DNA of 64,000 nt from Mycobacterium sp. 236(2023) (GTDB lineage Bacteria > Actinomycetota > Actinomycetes > Mycobacteriales > Mycobacteriaceae), in the NCBI RefSeq assembly GCF_029623955.1, contig NZ_JARSBP010000005.1, positions 124,001 through 188,000 of the forward strand, written 5' to 3'. The notes under the pieces are model-generated. The model made no database searches. It had not been told where the DNA came from and saw nothing but the letters and a program-made list of their open reading frames with translations. This document shows, one piece after another, positions 8,497 to 17,501 of the stretch (its first letter is position 1; every line of letters starts with the position of its first letter). Made by a program: the position numbers and the translations under genes.

Positions 8497-11006
8497 GTCG
8501 CGCTCAACTGCGCGGCGAGGTACGGCGCCGTCCGGCTCGCCGTGTCGGCGGCGACCACCGCCGGCGTGCCGGCCACCACGACCGCACCGCCGTCATCCCC
8601 GCCACCGGGTCCAAGGTCGATGACGTGATCGGCCTGCGCCACCACCGACATGTCATGTTCAGCCACGACAACGGTGTTACCAGCGTCGACGAGGCGGTGC
8701 AGCTGACGTTCCAGCAGCTCGACGTCGGCCGGGTGCAATCCCGTGGTGGGCTCGTCGAGGACATAGAGGGTGTGGCCACGTTTGGCCCGCTGCAGCTCGG
8801 TGGCCAGTTTGATGCGCTGCGCCTCACCGCCGGACAATTCGGTCGCCGGTTGCCCCAGCCGCAGATACCCGAGCCCGACCTCCCGCAGCGTCATCAAACT
8901 TCTTGCCGCACCGGGCAGATCGCTCAGGAACTCGGCCGCCTCATCGACGGTCTGGGCCAGCACGTCGGCAATGGTCTTCCCCTCGTAGGTGATCTCGAGG
9001 GTCTCGTCGGAGTAGCGGGCTCCGCCGCATGCCGGACATTTCGCGTACGTGCCGGGCAGGAACAGCAGCTCGACCGCCACGAAACCCTCGCCCTGACAGG
9101 TGGCGCAGCGCCCCTCGGCGACGTTGAACGAGAAGCGACCCGCGCTCCAGCCCCGTCGACGCGCTTCGGAAGTGCCGGCGAACGCCTTGCGGACGGCGTC
9201 GAAAAGTCCGGTGTAGGTCGCGAGATTCGACCGCGGAGTGCGTCCGATCGGTCGCTGGTCCACGGTGACGAGACGGTCGATCGTTTCGGCGCCGTCGACG
9301 GTCACCCCCACACTGGAATCGATGTCGATATCGAGGAGTTCGGCATCACCGTCAGTGCCGTCGTCGGCGGGTTCGGCGGATCTCCCGAGCTGTCTGGCCA
9401 TCACGTCGCCGAGCACCTTGCAGACCAGCGTCGACTTGCCCGATCCTGACACCCCGGTGACGGCAACGAACGCGCCCAGAGGAACATCGACGTCGACGTC
9501 ACGCAAATTGTGAAAAGTGATGCCGCGCAAGCGCATCACGCCCGAAGGTGTACGAGCGGATCGTTCGGCGGGTGGCCCGTCGGCGAACAGGTATCGCCGG
9601 GTTACCGAGGGCTCGACGTCGGCGAGGCCTGCCACCGGGCCGCTATACAACACGTCACCGCCCAGCTCGCCGGCGCCGGGACCGACATCGACGATCCAGT
9701 CGGCGCGTCGCACCACGTCCATGTCGTGCTCGACCACGAACAGCGAATTCCCGGCGCGCCGAAGCCGGTCCAACACCTCGAGTAGCGGCTCCGCATCGGC
9801 CGGATGCAGACCCGCCGACGGCTCGTCGAGCACGTAGAGGACGCCGAACAGCCCCGCCCGCAGCTGGGTCGCCAGCCGGAGGCGCTGCAGTTCGCCGGGC
9901 GACACCGTCGGTGTGCGGCGGTCCAGGCTGAGGTAGCCGAGCCCAAGATCGACCAGCACCGATATCCGGGCCACCAGATCGGCGGCGATCATCGTCGCCA
10001 CTTCGGTGAATTCACCGGACTCGGTCGATTCATAGGCCGCGGCGAACTCTGTCCTGATCGCCGCCGGTGTCAGGACGTCGGCCAGTGCTGTCACTGGCAG
10101 CGCCGCCAGCTCGGCGATGGTGCGGCCGGCGAAGGTGACGGCCAGCGCTTCGGGTCGCAGACCGGACCCGCCGCAGACCGGGCAATCCGTGCTGTGCACG
10201 AATTGGAGTACCCGTCGCCGCATCGCCGCGCTCTGCGAGTTGGCCAGCGTGTGACGAACGTGGCGTTCGGCGCTGGAGAAGGTGCCGTTGTAGTAGTACT
10301 CCGCGGTGACCGGATGCTGGCTCGGATCGATCTCGACGGTGGGCTGATCCTCGGTGAACAAGATCCAATCCCGTTGCCGCTTGGGTAGTTTGCGCCACGG
10401 CTTATCGATGTCGTAGCCGAGCGTGATGAGGATGTCGCGCAGATTCTGCCCCTGCCAGGCCCCGGGCCAGGCCGCCACCGCACCTTCGCGGATGGTGAGC
10501 GACGGGTCGGGCACCAGCGTCTCCTCGGTGACCTCATGGATGCGGCCCAGACCGTGGCAGGCCGGGCACGCACCGATCGTGGTGTTCGGCGAGAACGCAT
10601 CGGAATCCAGGCGCTCGGTGGCACCGGGCGGATAGGTACCGGCGCGGGAGAACAACATGCGCAGCAGATTCGACAGCGTGGTGACGGTACCGACCGTCGA
10701 CCGCGACGTCGCAGAGCCGCGGCGCTGCTGCAAAGCGACTGCCGGTGGCAACCCGGTGATGTCGTCGACCTTCGGCGCGTCCTGGGGCAGCAGCAACCGG
10801 CGGGCGTACGGCGCGACCGACTCGAAGTAGCGTCGCTGAGCCTCGGCGTAGACGGTGCCGAACGCCAGTGACGACTTGCCGGATCCAGATACGCCGGTGA
10901 ACGCCACGAACGAGTCCCGCGGGGCGGCGACGTCGACGGATCTCAAGTTGTGCACACGAGATGCGTAGACGCGGATGTAGGGGTCCACCTCGACCATTGT
11001 GCTCAT
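8493..11006 (-). CDS. UvrA-like ABC ATPase (short paralog, DrrC/UvrA2 type)
   Basis: An 837-residue protein with two ABC ATPase modules (Walker A GVSGSGKS at 38-45 and again near residue 515). The ABC signatures are SPGELQRLRLA and ELSGGEAQRIKLA. UvrA-type cysteine pairs are present (CPACHGLG, CPVCGGSG, CATCQGEG, CPACGGARY). Housekeeping UvrA is about 950-970 residues; this one is some 120 shorter, as in class II UvrA/DrrC proteins that lack part of the UvrB-binding region and occur in drug tolerance or DNA-damage contexts. Its own uvrB is not nearby. It diverges from the DUF1906 gene with 76 bp between starts. Confidence 0.85.
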   Translation of the reverse strand: MSTMVEVDPYIRVYASRVHNLRSVDVAAPRDSFVAFTGVSGSGKSSLAFGTVYAEAQRRYFESVAPYARRLLLPQDAPKVDDITGLPPAVALQQRRGSATSRSTVGTVTTLSNLLRMLFSRAGTYPPGATERLDSDAFSPNTTIGACPACHGLGRIHEVTEETLVPDPSLTIREGAVAAWPGAWQGQNLRDILITLGYDIDKPWRKLPKRQRDWILFTEDQPTVEIDPSQHPVTAEYYYNGTFSSAERHVRHTLANSQSAAMRRRVLQFVHSTDCPVCGGSGLRPEALAVTFAGRTIAELAALPVTALADVLTPAAIRTEFAAAYESTESGEFTEVATMIAADLVARISVLVDLGLGYLSLDRRTPTVSPGELQRLRLATQLRAGLFGVLYVLDEPSAGLHPADAEPLLEVLDRLRRAGNSLFVVEHDMDVVRRADWIVDVGPGAGELGGDVLYSGPVAGLADVEPSVTRRYLFADGPPAERSARTPSGVMRLRGITFHNLRDVDVDVPLGAFVAVTGVSGSGKSTLVCKVLGDVMARQLGRSAEPADDGTDGDAELLDIDIDSSVGVTVDGAETIDRLVTVDQRPIGRTPRSNLATYTGLFDAVRKAFAGTSEARRRGWSAGRFSFNVAEGRCATCQGEGFVAVELLFLPGTYAKCPACGGARYSDETLEITYEGKTIADVLAQTVDEAAEFLSDLPGAARSLMTLREVGLGYLRLGQPATELSGGEAQRIKLATELQRAKRGHTLYVLDEPTTGLHPADVELLERQLHRLVDAGNTVVVAEHDMSVVAQADHVIDLGPGGGDDGGAVVVAGTPAVVAADTASRTAPYLAAQLSAT

Positions 11007-11082
11007 AACGGGGCGGCATCAAACACGAAACGCCCGCGCTCAATCACGGTGATCACTACCGTCACATGGGTAACATCGCTGC

Positions 11083-11850
11083 GTGCCAATCTCCCGGCGT
11101 GACGCATTGCGCTGCGCCGCCGCAGCCTCGGCGCTGGCCGGCCTCACCGCGGCAACCGGTGTCCGCACGCCGACGGCCACGGCCGCCAACCCCACGCTGA
11201 TCGACTACGCCATGCGCCAGATCTCGGCGCAGGACATCCGTGCCGCCGGTCACGCCGGAGTGATCAACTACGTCTCGACGTCGCGGCCCGGCTCGAACTT
11301 CGGCGCCAAACCGATCACCCTCCCGTACGCGAAGCAGCTGACCGCGGCGGGTCTGGTGATCGTCAGTAACTTCCAGTACGGCAAGCCCGGCGGTACCGCG
11401 CCATCGGACTTCACCCGCGGCTACGCCGGTGGCGTCGCCGACGCGACCACGGCATGGCAATTGCATACAGCCGCCGGCGGAGGCCGGAGCGCACCGGTCT
11501 TCTTCAGCGTCGACGACGACATCGACCGCGAAGCGTGGAACAGGCTTGCACTGCCGTGGTTTCGCGGGATCAACTCGGTGATCGGCGTACAGCGCACCGG
11601 GATCTACGCAGGCATCCGACCCTGCATGTGGGCGGCGGCAGACGGAGTGATCGGGCAGTCACGTTCGGCAGGGCACGTCTGGGCGTGGCAGACCCGGTCC
11701 TGGTCCAACGGCCAGATCTACCCCGCCGCCGTTCTGTACCAGCGCATCATCGACACCGCATCGAATCCGGGACCGGTGGTCGGCGGCATCCGCGTCGACG
11801 TCAACGACGTACTGGCCCAGGACTGCGGCCAGTGGAATTTCCATCCCTGA
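11083..11850 (+). CDS. Tat-exported DUF1906 (Rv2525c-like glycoside-hydrolase-fold) protein
   Basis: A 255-residue protein with an N-terminal twin-arginine signal (SRRDALR, then a hydrophobic Ala/Leu stretch). The body starts LIDYAMRQISAQDI and holds FFSVDDDID and GIYAGIRPCMW, the DUF1906 pattern related to GH25-like TIM barrels. M. tuberculosis Rv2525c, a Tat substrate linked to cell-wall properties, is the closest family I can name. The conserved acidic residues in SVDDD would be the putative active site. GTG start at 11083. It is convergent with the DsbA-like gene, with 6 bp between them. Confidence 0.8.
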   Translation: MPISRRDALRCAAAASALAGLTAATGVRTPTATAANPTLIDYAMRQISAQDIRAAGHAGVINYVSTSRPGSNFGAKPITLPYAKQLTAAGLVIVSNFQYGKPGGTAPSDFTRGYAGGVADATTAWQLHTAAGGGRSAPVFFSVDDDIDREAWNRLALPWFRGINSVIGVQRTGIYAGIRPCMWAAADGVIGQSRSAGHVWAWQTRSWSNGQIYPAAVLYQRIIDTASNPGPVVGGIRVDVNDVLAQDCGQWNFHP

Positions 11851-11856
11851 CGTTCA

Positions 11857-12552
11857 TCACGTGGTTCGGCGACTACCGCCGTGCCAATCCTCCTGTATAC
11901 CAACGACTTCGGGCTCCACACCAAAGCTCGGCAGCTGCGGGCGCTCGCGCAGACTGCGCTTCATCTCGGCGAAGCCGGGAAACGACGCCAGGCCGACGAC
12001 GTGGTCCCACAACACGCCGGCATCCTCCTCGCTGGGCAGCCTGCTGATCACGGGACCGAAGAAGGCCACCCCTCCCGGCGGCTGGAAATGCAGGATCGGG
12101 GTGCCGACGTCGCGTCCCGTCAACCCGAGTGCCTCCTCGGTCTCGGCGCGGATCTGATCATCGAGGCCGGTGTCGTCCAGCGCCCCGATCAGTTCGGGCG
12201 GCAGACCAAGCCGAGCCAGGATCGGCTCGACAACGTCGAGCGGGCTCTCGTCGGCGGCATTTTCGAAGATGCTGGTCCCCAGCGCTTCATAGAGCGGCCC
12301 GATCCTGTCGCGGCCGTGTTCGGCGCGAACCTTCGCCGCCACGCGCAACAGCTTCAGACCGGCGGTGTGCATCGCTTCGTACTCCGGTGGGAAGTGTGCG
12401 GCATAGTCGATGTGCTCGTTGAGGATTCGCAACGAGATGAAGCGCCAGTCGACCTGGTAGTCGCGCTGCGCAGAGACGATGCGCACCCACTTGCTCGTCA
12501 TCCATGCGAAGGGGCAGACCGGATCGAAGTAGAAGTGCAGATCGGAACTCAT
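11857..12552 (-). CDS. DsbA-family (Rv2466c-like) thioredoxin-fold protein with a single active-site Cys
   Basis: A 231-residue DsbA-fold protein starting MSSDLHFYFDPVCPFAW. The active site is Cys13-Pro-Phe-Ala, so the second cysteine of CPxC is absent. The helical insert and cis-Pro loop region (DVGTPILHF) are present. Rv2466c, the mycothiol-dependent reductase of M. tuberculosis, has CPWC, so this relative probably works by a one-cysteine mechanism or has another role. The start is ATG 12552; the frame upstream overlaps the divergent reductase gene. Confidence 0.8.
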   Translation of the reverse strand: MSSDLHFYFDPVCPFAWMTSKWVRIVSAQRDYQVDWRFISLRILNEHIDYAAHFPPEYEAMHTAGLKLLRVAAKVRAEHGRDRIGPLYEALGTSIFENAADESPLDVVEPILARLGLPPELIGALDDTGLDDQIRAETEEALGLTGRDVGTPILHFQPPGGVAFFGPVISRLPSEEDAGVLWDHVVGLASFPGFAEMKRSLRERPQLPSFGVEPEVVGIQEDWHGGSRRTT

Positions 12553-12619
12553 GGTCAGATTGTCCCCGGTTCCGGCGGGCGAGGAATACGTCGCGCGCAT
12601 ACGACGGTTGTCCCACGGT

Positions 12620-13288
12620 ATGAGGATCGGCATCATCGGCGCAGGCAATATCGGCGGCACGTTGGCTCGGCGGCTGCGCGAACTCGGACACGACGTCAAC
12701 GTCTCGAACTCGCGATCTCCCGAGACGCTGGCAGATCTGGCCCGTGAGACCGGTGCGACGGCCGTCTGGGCCAAGGACGCCGCCACCGACGCCGACCTGG
12801 TCATCGTCAGCATCCCGCAGAAGAACGTGCCCGACCTCGCAGACGGCATCGTCGAGGCGCGCAAGCCAGGCGCTCCGGTGATCGAGACCAACAACTACTA
12901 TCCGCAGCAACGCGACGGCGAGATCGCCGGTATCGAGGACGGCCAGGTCGAGAGCGCATGGGTCGCCGAGCAGATCGGCGCTCCGGTGTACAAGGTCTTC
13001 AACGGCATCTTCTGGAAGCACCTGCTCGAACGCGGGACACCCAGCGGTGCGCCGAACCGCATCGCGCTCCCTGTCGCAGGCGAGGACGGGCCCGGCCGGG
13101 ACCTGGTACACGGTGTCGTCGACGCGCTCGGATTCGACCCGGTCGACGCCGGTCCGATCTCCGAGTCGTGGCGACAGCAGCCCGGAACGCCGGTGTACGG
13201 CAAGGACTTCGACGTCGAGAACACGCGCACAGCGCTCGCCGAGGCATCGCCCGAACGGACCGCCGAATGGAGTGCGCGGGCGGTATGA
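12620..13288 (+). CDS. NADPH-binding oxidoreductase (F420-dependent NADP reductase-like fold)
   Basis: A 222-residue Rossmann protein beginning MRIGIIGAGNIGGTLARRL, with a GxGxxG nucleotide motif and the NSR turn that favours NADP. The body resembles the NADP oxidoreductase coenzyme F420-dependent family (DUF2000-like NAD-binding). It contains VIETNNYYPQ and a KVFNGI segment seen in that group. The ATG at 12620 is chosen because the upstream 23 residues overlap the divergent gene. Its stop overlaps the methyltransferase start (ATGA), so the two are translationally coupled. The substrate is unknown. Confidence 0.75.
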   Translation: MRIGIIGAGNIGGTLARRLRELGHDVNVSNSRSPETLADLARETGATAVWAKDAATDADLVIVSIPQKNVPDLADGIVEARKPGAPVIETNNYYPQQRDGEIAGIEDGQVESAWVAEQIGAPVYKVFNGIFWKHLLERGTPSGAPNRIALPVAGEDGPGRDLVHGVVDALGFDPVDAGPISESWRQQPGTPVYGKDFDVENTRTALAEASPERTAEWSARAV

Positions 13289-14211
13289 CGTCTACCGGGG
13301 GATCGTGGGATCCGGCAACCAGCGTCGGCACGACGGCCACCATGGCGGCCGCGGCGCGCGCCGTCGCCACCGCGAACGGTGACATCGACGATCGTTATGC
13401 CGAGCCGTTGGTCCGCGCTGTCGGCATTTCCTTCCTGACCCGCTGGGCTACCGGAGATCTGTCCGCATCGGATGTCGATGTCGAGGGCAGCCCCTGGGGC
13501 CTGGCGCAGATGCCGGCGTCGATGGCGGCGCGGACTCGTTATTTCGACGAGTTTTTGACAGAAGCCGCAGCGGCAGGCATCCGGCAGGTGGTCATCCTCG
13601 CCTCGGGCCTCGACACTCGCGGCTATCGATTGGACTGGCCCGTGGGAACGACGGTGTTCGAAATCGATCAACCCGCCGTCCTCGAGTTCAAGACCACGAC
13701 GCTCGCCGGTCTTTCAGCCGCACCCCACGCCGACGTGCGTCCTGTCGCGATCGACCTCCGTGAGGACTGGCCGGCGGCACTGGTCGCGGCCGGGTTCGAC
13801 AAGCACCGTCCGACGGCGTGGATCGCCGAGGGTCTGTTGGGATACCTGCCTCCCGCGGCTCAAGATCAGCTTCTCGACACCGTGACGACGCTCAGCGCAC
13901 CCGGCAGTCGACTTGCCACCGAGGCCGTCCCGAACACCGGTGACATGGACCCGGACGCGGCGCGCGAGTTCATGCGCGCGGCAACGGTGAAATGGCGGGA
14001 GCACGGCTTCGAACCCGACTTCGGTGTGATCGCGTTCGAGGGTGAACGCGCCGACGTCGGCGTGTATCTGGACGGCCGGGGCTGGACGTCGGTTGCGACG
14101 CCGATGGCCCGCCTGCTCGATGGTCACGGGTTGGAAGCGATTCCGGAGACCGACGACGATCGGCAGACGATGAACGGGGTCACGTACTACGCGTCCACGC
14201 TGGCGCAGTGA
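13285..14211 (+). CDS. class I SAM-dependent methyltransferase (mycobacterial TIGR00027/LCMT type)
   Basis: A 308-residue methyltransferase of the large mycobacterial family related to leucine carboxyl methyltransferases. Markers are an N-terminal WDPATSVGTTA segment, YAEPLVRAVG, the SAM motif VVILASGLDTRGYRL and the acidic FEIDQPAVLEFK. WIAEGLLGYLP is the family's later signature. It is coupled to the preceding reductase by a 4-bp overlap. Members are numerous in mycobacteria and few have known substrates. It is convergent with the coiled-coil protein, with no gap between the stop codons. Confidence 0.85.
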   Translation: MTSTGGSWDPATSVGTTATMAAAARAVATANGDIDDRYAEPLVRAVGISFLTRWATGDLSASDVDVEGSPWGLAQMPASMAARTRYFDEFLTEAAAAGIRQVVILASGLDTRGYRLDWPVGTTVFEIDQPAVLEFKTTTLAGLSAAPHADVRPVAIDLREDWPAALVAAGFDKHRPTAWIAEGLLGYLPPAAQDQLLDTVTTLSAPGSRLATEAVPNTGDMDPDAAREFMRAATVKWREHGFEPDFGVIAFEGERADVGVYLDGRGWTSVATPMARLLDGHGLEAIPETDDDRQTMNGVTYYASTLAQ

Positions 14212-15357
14212 TCAGCCGCGCGGTGTGGTGGTGATGTGCACGTGGTCGTAATGGCCGTAGCCGGATGCCTGCGGGCCGGCCGGTGTGTAATACGTGCCGC
14301 GCCAGATCACGTCCTGTAGCCCGAAACGTCCCGCATTGGCCATGGCAAAGGCCAGGATCTGGTCGCCGAGCGCGATGCCCTCCGGGCTGTCCGGATTGGG
14401 AATCATGATGTCGATCGCCAGGCCGCGCGGGTGCCAGGGCTTCGAGTCGGGCCGAACCCCGTCGATGTCGCGGATCTGAGGGAACTGCTGGCTGACAGCC
14501 CGGGCGGCCAGGATCGTGTTGGGCTGCAGCCCGGTCTCGACGGCGACGCCCATGGGCAACGCCTCCGGCACCTGCGCGATGGCCGCTGCCATGGGCGGCG
14601 GCGGTGGAGGCGCCACGTCGCCGGGGGGCACGACGGGCGGCATTGCGATGATTGCCGGGTCCGCAGGCGGCGCAGGCGGAGCGGCTGCCGGCGGAGGCGG
14701 CGGAACAGCGTTGTCGACGACGGCCTGCTGCTGCGGTGTCAATGCCGCGTACTGCGCTTCCGCGGCGGCGATCTGACGCAGCAGCTCGCCCAACTTGGCT
14801 TGCAGTTCGGCGCGGATCGCCGCCGCAGACTCTGCAGCGGCCTTGGCGTCGGCAGCCGATTGCTCCGACGCGCGTGCGGCGGCGACCGCGTGGTCACGGG
14901 CGGCCAGATAGGCCGCCATCTGATCAGCGAGCCCGCGGCCGACGGTTCGCTGCATCGTCAGCTGGTCGATCAGATGCTGGGGTGAAGGAGCGGTCAACAC
15001 CGCCGCGAACTGGCCGTCACGACCAGTCATGTAGTTCATCGCCGCGATCCGGTTGATGGCGGCTTGGTAGGGCCCCAGCTGAGCATTCGCGGCATCCAGG
15101 GCCGCCATGTCGGCGCGGTGCCTGTCGTCGGCGGCGGCCTGCTCGGCCATCCTGGCGTCGGCATCGCGCTGGGCGGTGGTGACGGCCTCGCGGCTCTGCA
15201 ATGCCTGCTGGGAGAGCTCGTTGAGCTTGGCCAACGCGTCTTCTGCGGGATCGGCCCAGACACCGCCGATCGACACGGCAAGCACCAGAATCACGGTCGC
15301 CAGGGCGCACACCATCCGCGCAAGGAACTGGCGCGGCCCGGTCACGCGGATTGTCAC
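14212..15357 (-). CDS. secreted coiled-coil cell-wall-associated protein
   Basis: A 381-residue exported protein. A signal/anchor (ALATVILVLAVSIGGVWA) is followed by a long Ala/Gln/Arg-rich coiled coil (about 35-215) like the N-termini of RipA-type proteins. A proline-rich linker (about 218-265, PPPPP runs) follows, then a folded C-terminal domain with PDSKPWHPRGLAIDI and GHYDHVHI. That domain looks like the M15/ARB_07466-type fold with candidate metal-ligand His and Asp. No NlpC/P60 motif is visible. I choose GTG 15357 because GAAGGA lies 6 bp upstream; a TTG at 15408 is the alternative. It probably acts in peptidoglycan remodelling or binding. Confidence 0.75.
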   Translation of the reverse strand: MTIRVTGPRQFLARMVCALATVILVLAVSIGGVWADPAEDALAKLNELSQQALQSREAVTTAQRDADARMAEQAAADDRHRADMAALDAANAQLGPYQAAINRIAAMNYMTGRDGQFAAVLTAPSPQHLIDQLTMQRTVGRGLADQMAAYLAARDHAVAAARASEQSAADAKAAAESAAAIRAELQAKLGELLRQIAAAEAQYAALTPQQQAVVDNAVPPPPPAAAPPAPPADPAIIAMPPVVPPGDVAPPPPPPMAAAIAQVPEALPMGVAVETGLQPNTILAARAVSQQFPQIRDIDGVRPDSKPWHPRGLAIDIMIPNPDSPEGIALGDQILAFAMANAGRFGLQDVIWRGTYYTPAGPQASGYGHYDHVHITTTPRG

Positions 15358-15549
15358 GATCCTTCGATTGAGGACCGCTTCTGGCCCCGACTGTCGATGT
15401 CCTCGCAAAGGCTACGAACTGACACCGACGATGTCTACTCGTAGGTGAGGTCGTCGGGCCGGGTCCGTGGGAGTAAGTCCGTCTAGGCTGGGGTAACCGG
15501 TGAGCGCTCGTTGAGCGGGCTCTGGTGCAGGAACGTTGTGGAGGAATGT

Positions 15550-16461
15550 ATGCGTCGGCATGTGCCGAAAACAGCGATGACGGCGGCCGCGATCGTCTCC
15601 ATCGCGCTGGTCACCGGCGGATGTGAGGCGCAGGTCTGGGGGACGCCGCCGGCCGCCGGGGACATGCCGGCCGCGCCCGTGCTGGCCCCGCAGGCCCCGC
15701 CCCCGGCGGCGCCACCCGCCGCACCTCTCGCCGGGCTCGAAGGCCGCGTTCAGCAGGCCAGCGCCGACGCCGCCGCGTCCGGCGCCGAGATCGACACCGT
15801 CGTGCTCGACCGCACCACCGGCCAGACCGTCTCCAGCGGTGCCAACTCGTCCTTTCCGATCGCGTCGGTGGTGAAGTTGTTCATCGCCGACGACCTGCTG
15901 CTGCAGGAGTCGGAGGGCAAGACCGAGCTGTCCCCCGACGATCGTGCAGCGCTCGACAGGATGTTGCGCTCCTCGGATGACGGTGCGGCCCAGACATTTT
16001 GGGATCGCAGCGGCCAGAGTGACATCATCGCTCGGATCAAGGCCCGATACGGCCTGGGCGGCACGACGGCTCCATGGAACGGCCACTGGGACGTAACCAC
16101 AAGCACCGCAAGCGATCTCGTGCGCTACTACGACATGCTGCTGGACGGCACCGGTGGGCTGCCGCCTGAGCAGGCCAACATCATCCTCGGTGACCTCGCT
16201 CGCTCCACCCCGACCGGCCTGGACGGATACCCCCAGCGGTTCGGCATCCCCGACGGGCTCTACGCCGAGCCGGTCGCGGTCAAGCAGGGCTGGTTCTGCT
16301 GCTGGAACGGTGGCAACCAACTCCACGTGTCGACCGGTGTGATCGGCCCCGACCGCCGCTACGTGATGGCGATCGGCTCCTTGGATCCGACCAGCGAGGC
16401 CGGCGCCCGCGACAACATCACTCAGTTCGTCAAGACGATCTTCCCGGGCGGCAAGATCTAG
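15550..16461 (+). CDS. LppW-like lipoprotein with class A beta-lactamase fold
   Basis: A 303-residue lipoprotein with lipobox VTGGC (Cys25) and a Pro/Ala-rich linker to about residue 60. The penicillin-binding-type domain has the SxxK motif SVVK (Ser106, Lys109). SSDDGAAQ may stand for the SxN loop and KQGWFCCWNGG replaces the KTG region. The overall pattern fits LppW-like proteins, which have a beta-lactamase fold but no proven lactamase activity. I use ATG 15550, which has GGAGGA just upstream; the longer frame adds 13 uncharacteristic residues. It is followed after 19 bp by the PPOX gene. Confidence 0.75.
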   Translation: MRRHVPKTAMTAAAIVSIALVTGGCEAQVWGTPPAAGDMPAAPVLAPQAPPPAAPPAAPLAGLEGRVQQASADAAASGAEIDTVVLDRTTGQTVSSGANSSFPIASVVKLFIADDLLLQESEGKTELSPDDRAALDRMLRSSDDGAAQTFWDRSGQSDIIARIKARYGLGGTTAPWNGHWDVTTSTASDLVRYYDMLLDGTGGLPPEQANIILGDLARSTPTGLDGYPQRFGIPDGLYAEPVAVKQGWFCCWNGGNQLHVSTGVIGPDRRYVMAIGSLDPTSEAGARDNITQFVKTIFPGGKI

Positions 16462-16480
16462 GTTCTGGAGGAGTTCACCG

Positions 16481-16912
16481 ATGTCACCGTCACCGCTGTC
16501 TGATTCAGCCAAGGAGATGCTCGCCAAGGCCAACCCCGCGGTGATCTGCACCGTCCGGTCGGACGGGCAACCGGTGTCGGCAGCGACGTGGTACCTACTT
16601 CGGGGCGATCAACTGCTCGTCAACATGGATGAGGGTCGAGTTCGGCTGGCGCACATCAGAAACGATCCGCGGGTGTCGCTGACGGTCCTCGACGACGACT
16701 GGTACACCCATGTGACGGTCATCGGGCGGGTGACCGAGATGTATGACGACGAGGGTCTCGCCGACATCGACGCGCTGTCGCGCCATTACACCGGGAAGCC
16801 GTACGGCAACCGGGACCGCGCGCGCGTCAGCGCGCTGATCGACGTCGATCGTGTCAGCGGCTGGGGCGAGCAGAAGAACAACGACCAGGCCACCGGCCGG
16901 CCGACCGACTGA
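16481..16912 (+). CDS. PPOX-class F420-type flavin/deazaflavin-binding protein
   Basis: A 143-residue split-beta-barrel protein of the pyridoxamine-5-phosphate-oxidase superfamily. The N-terminal strand NPAVICTVRSDGQPVSAATW, then LLVNMDEGRVRLAHIRNDPRVSL, is typical of the F420-dependent Rv1155-like subgroup. The late GKPYGNRDRARVSALIDVDRVSGWG matches that group's C-terminus. It likely reduces or binds F420 substrates in the cytosol. It starts 19 bp after the lipoprotein gene (RBS CTGGAGGAG) and converges with the MarR gene 5 bp later. Confidence 0.8.
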   Translation: MSPSPLSDSAKEMLAKANPAVICTVRSDGQPVSAATWYLLRGDQLLVNMDEGRVRLAHIRNDPRVSLTVLDDDWYTHVTVIGRVTEMYDDEGLADIDALSRHYTGKPYGNRDRARVSALIDVDRVSGWGEQKNNDQATGRPTD

Positions 16913-16917
16913 TCACG

Positions 16918-17409
16918 TCAGGTGTCGTAGCGGCGGTAGGTCGCCGCCATCGCGCCGTCCGGGTCGAGGCGGCCCAGAATGGCCTCCGCGATCTCGCAGA
17001 GTTGGCCCACCCGCTTCGGCGTGAGCGCATCGATCACGTTGTCCCGCACCGCGGCCGAGTGGCCCGGCGCCGCCTCGCGCACCTTCCGCCAGCCAGCCGT
17101 CGTCAATCGCGCATTCGTCGCGCGGGCGTCCTCCGGGCACGGAAAGCGGATGACCAGGCCCCGGTCCTCTAGGCGCTTGACCACATGTGACAGCCGCGGC
17201 GGCGTCGCACTCGTCTGCGCCGCCAGTGCGCTCATCCGCAGCGTGCGCTTCGGAGCCTCGGACAACATCGCCAGGACGAAGTACTCGAAGTGCATGAGGT
17301 CGGCGTCGCGGCGCAATTGCGTATCAAGCACTCCCGGTAGCAGTTCGAGAACCGACGCCAGCCGGACCCACGCGGCACGCTCGGTGGAATCCAACCCCCT
17401 GTCCGGCAT
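16918..17409 (-). CDS. MarR-family transcriptional regulator
   Basis: A 163-residue MarR protein. The winged helix-turn-helix is LRMSALAAQTSATPPRLSHV followed by the wing VKRLEDRGLVIRFPCPEDARATNA. It includes the (D/E)R wing tip and a Cys near the wing (CPEDAR) that could sense thiol-reactive compounds. It diverges from the VOC and DoxX genes, and two copies of a near-identical palindrome lie in the shared promoter. By analogy with MhqR-type regulators of quinone/catechol detoxification, it probably represses itself and the VOC operon. ATG at 17409 is preferred; ATG 17427 lies six codons upstream. Confidence 0.85.
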   Translation of the reverse strand: MPDRGLDSTERAAWVRLASVLELLPGVLDTQLRRDADLMHFEYFVLAMLSEAPKRTLRMSALAAQTSATPPRLSHVVKRLEDRGLVIRFPCPEDARATNARLTTAGWRKVREAAPGHSAAVRDNVIDALTPKRVGQLCEIAEAILGRLDPDGAMAATYRRYDT

Positions 17410-17428
17410 GCCACCAGTGTTACACACA

Positions 17429-17444
17429 AGTTGTAGCTACAACT
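17429..17444. promoter_or_regulatory. MarR operator 1, 16-bp perfect palindrome
   Basis: AGTTGTAGCTACAACT is a perfect palindrome located 20 bp upstream of the MarR start. The identical 14-bp core recurs at 17466-17479, exactly 36 bp centre to centre. MarR dimers bind palindromes of this size in divergent promoters. Confidence 0.8.
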
Positions 17445-17465
17445 AAAGCTCTGCTAGCTTTCATG

Positions 17466-17479
17466 GTTGTAGCTACAAC
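17466..17479. promoter_or_regulatory. MarR operator 2, 14-bp perfect palindrome
   Basis: GTTGTAGCTACAAC repeats the core of the site at 17429-17444. It lies 23 bp upstream of the VOC start at 17502. Because it overlaps the in-frame ATG at 17463, that earlier ATG is unlikely to be the true start. Confidence 0.8.
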
Positions 17480-17501
17480 TATTGCCGACCGAGAGCCTCC
17501 G

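Noticed and set aside
14592..14710. GC-rich tandem-repeat look
   Set aside because: It encodes the proline-rich linker of the coiled-coil secreted protein and is ordinary low-complexity coding DNA.
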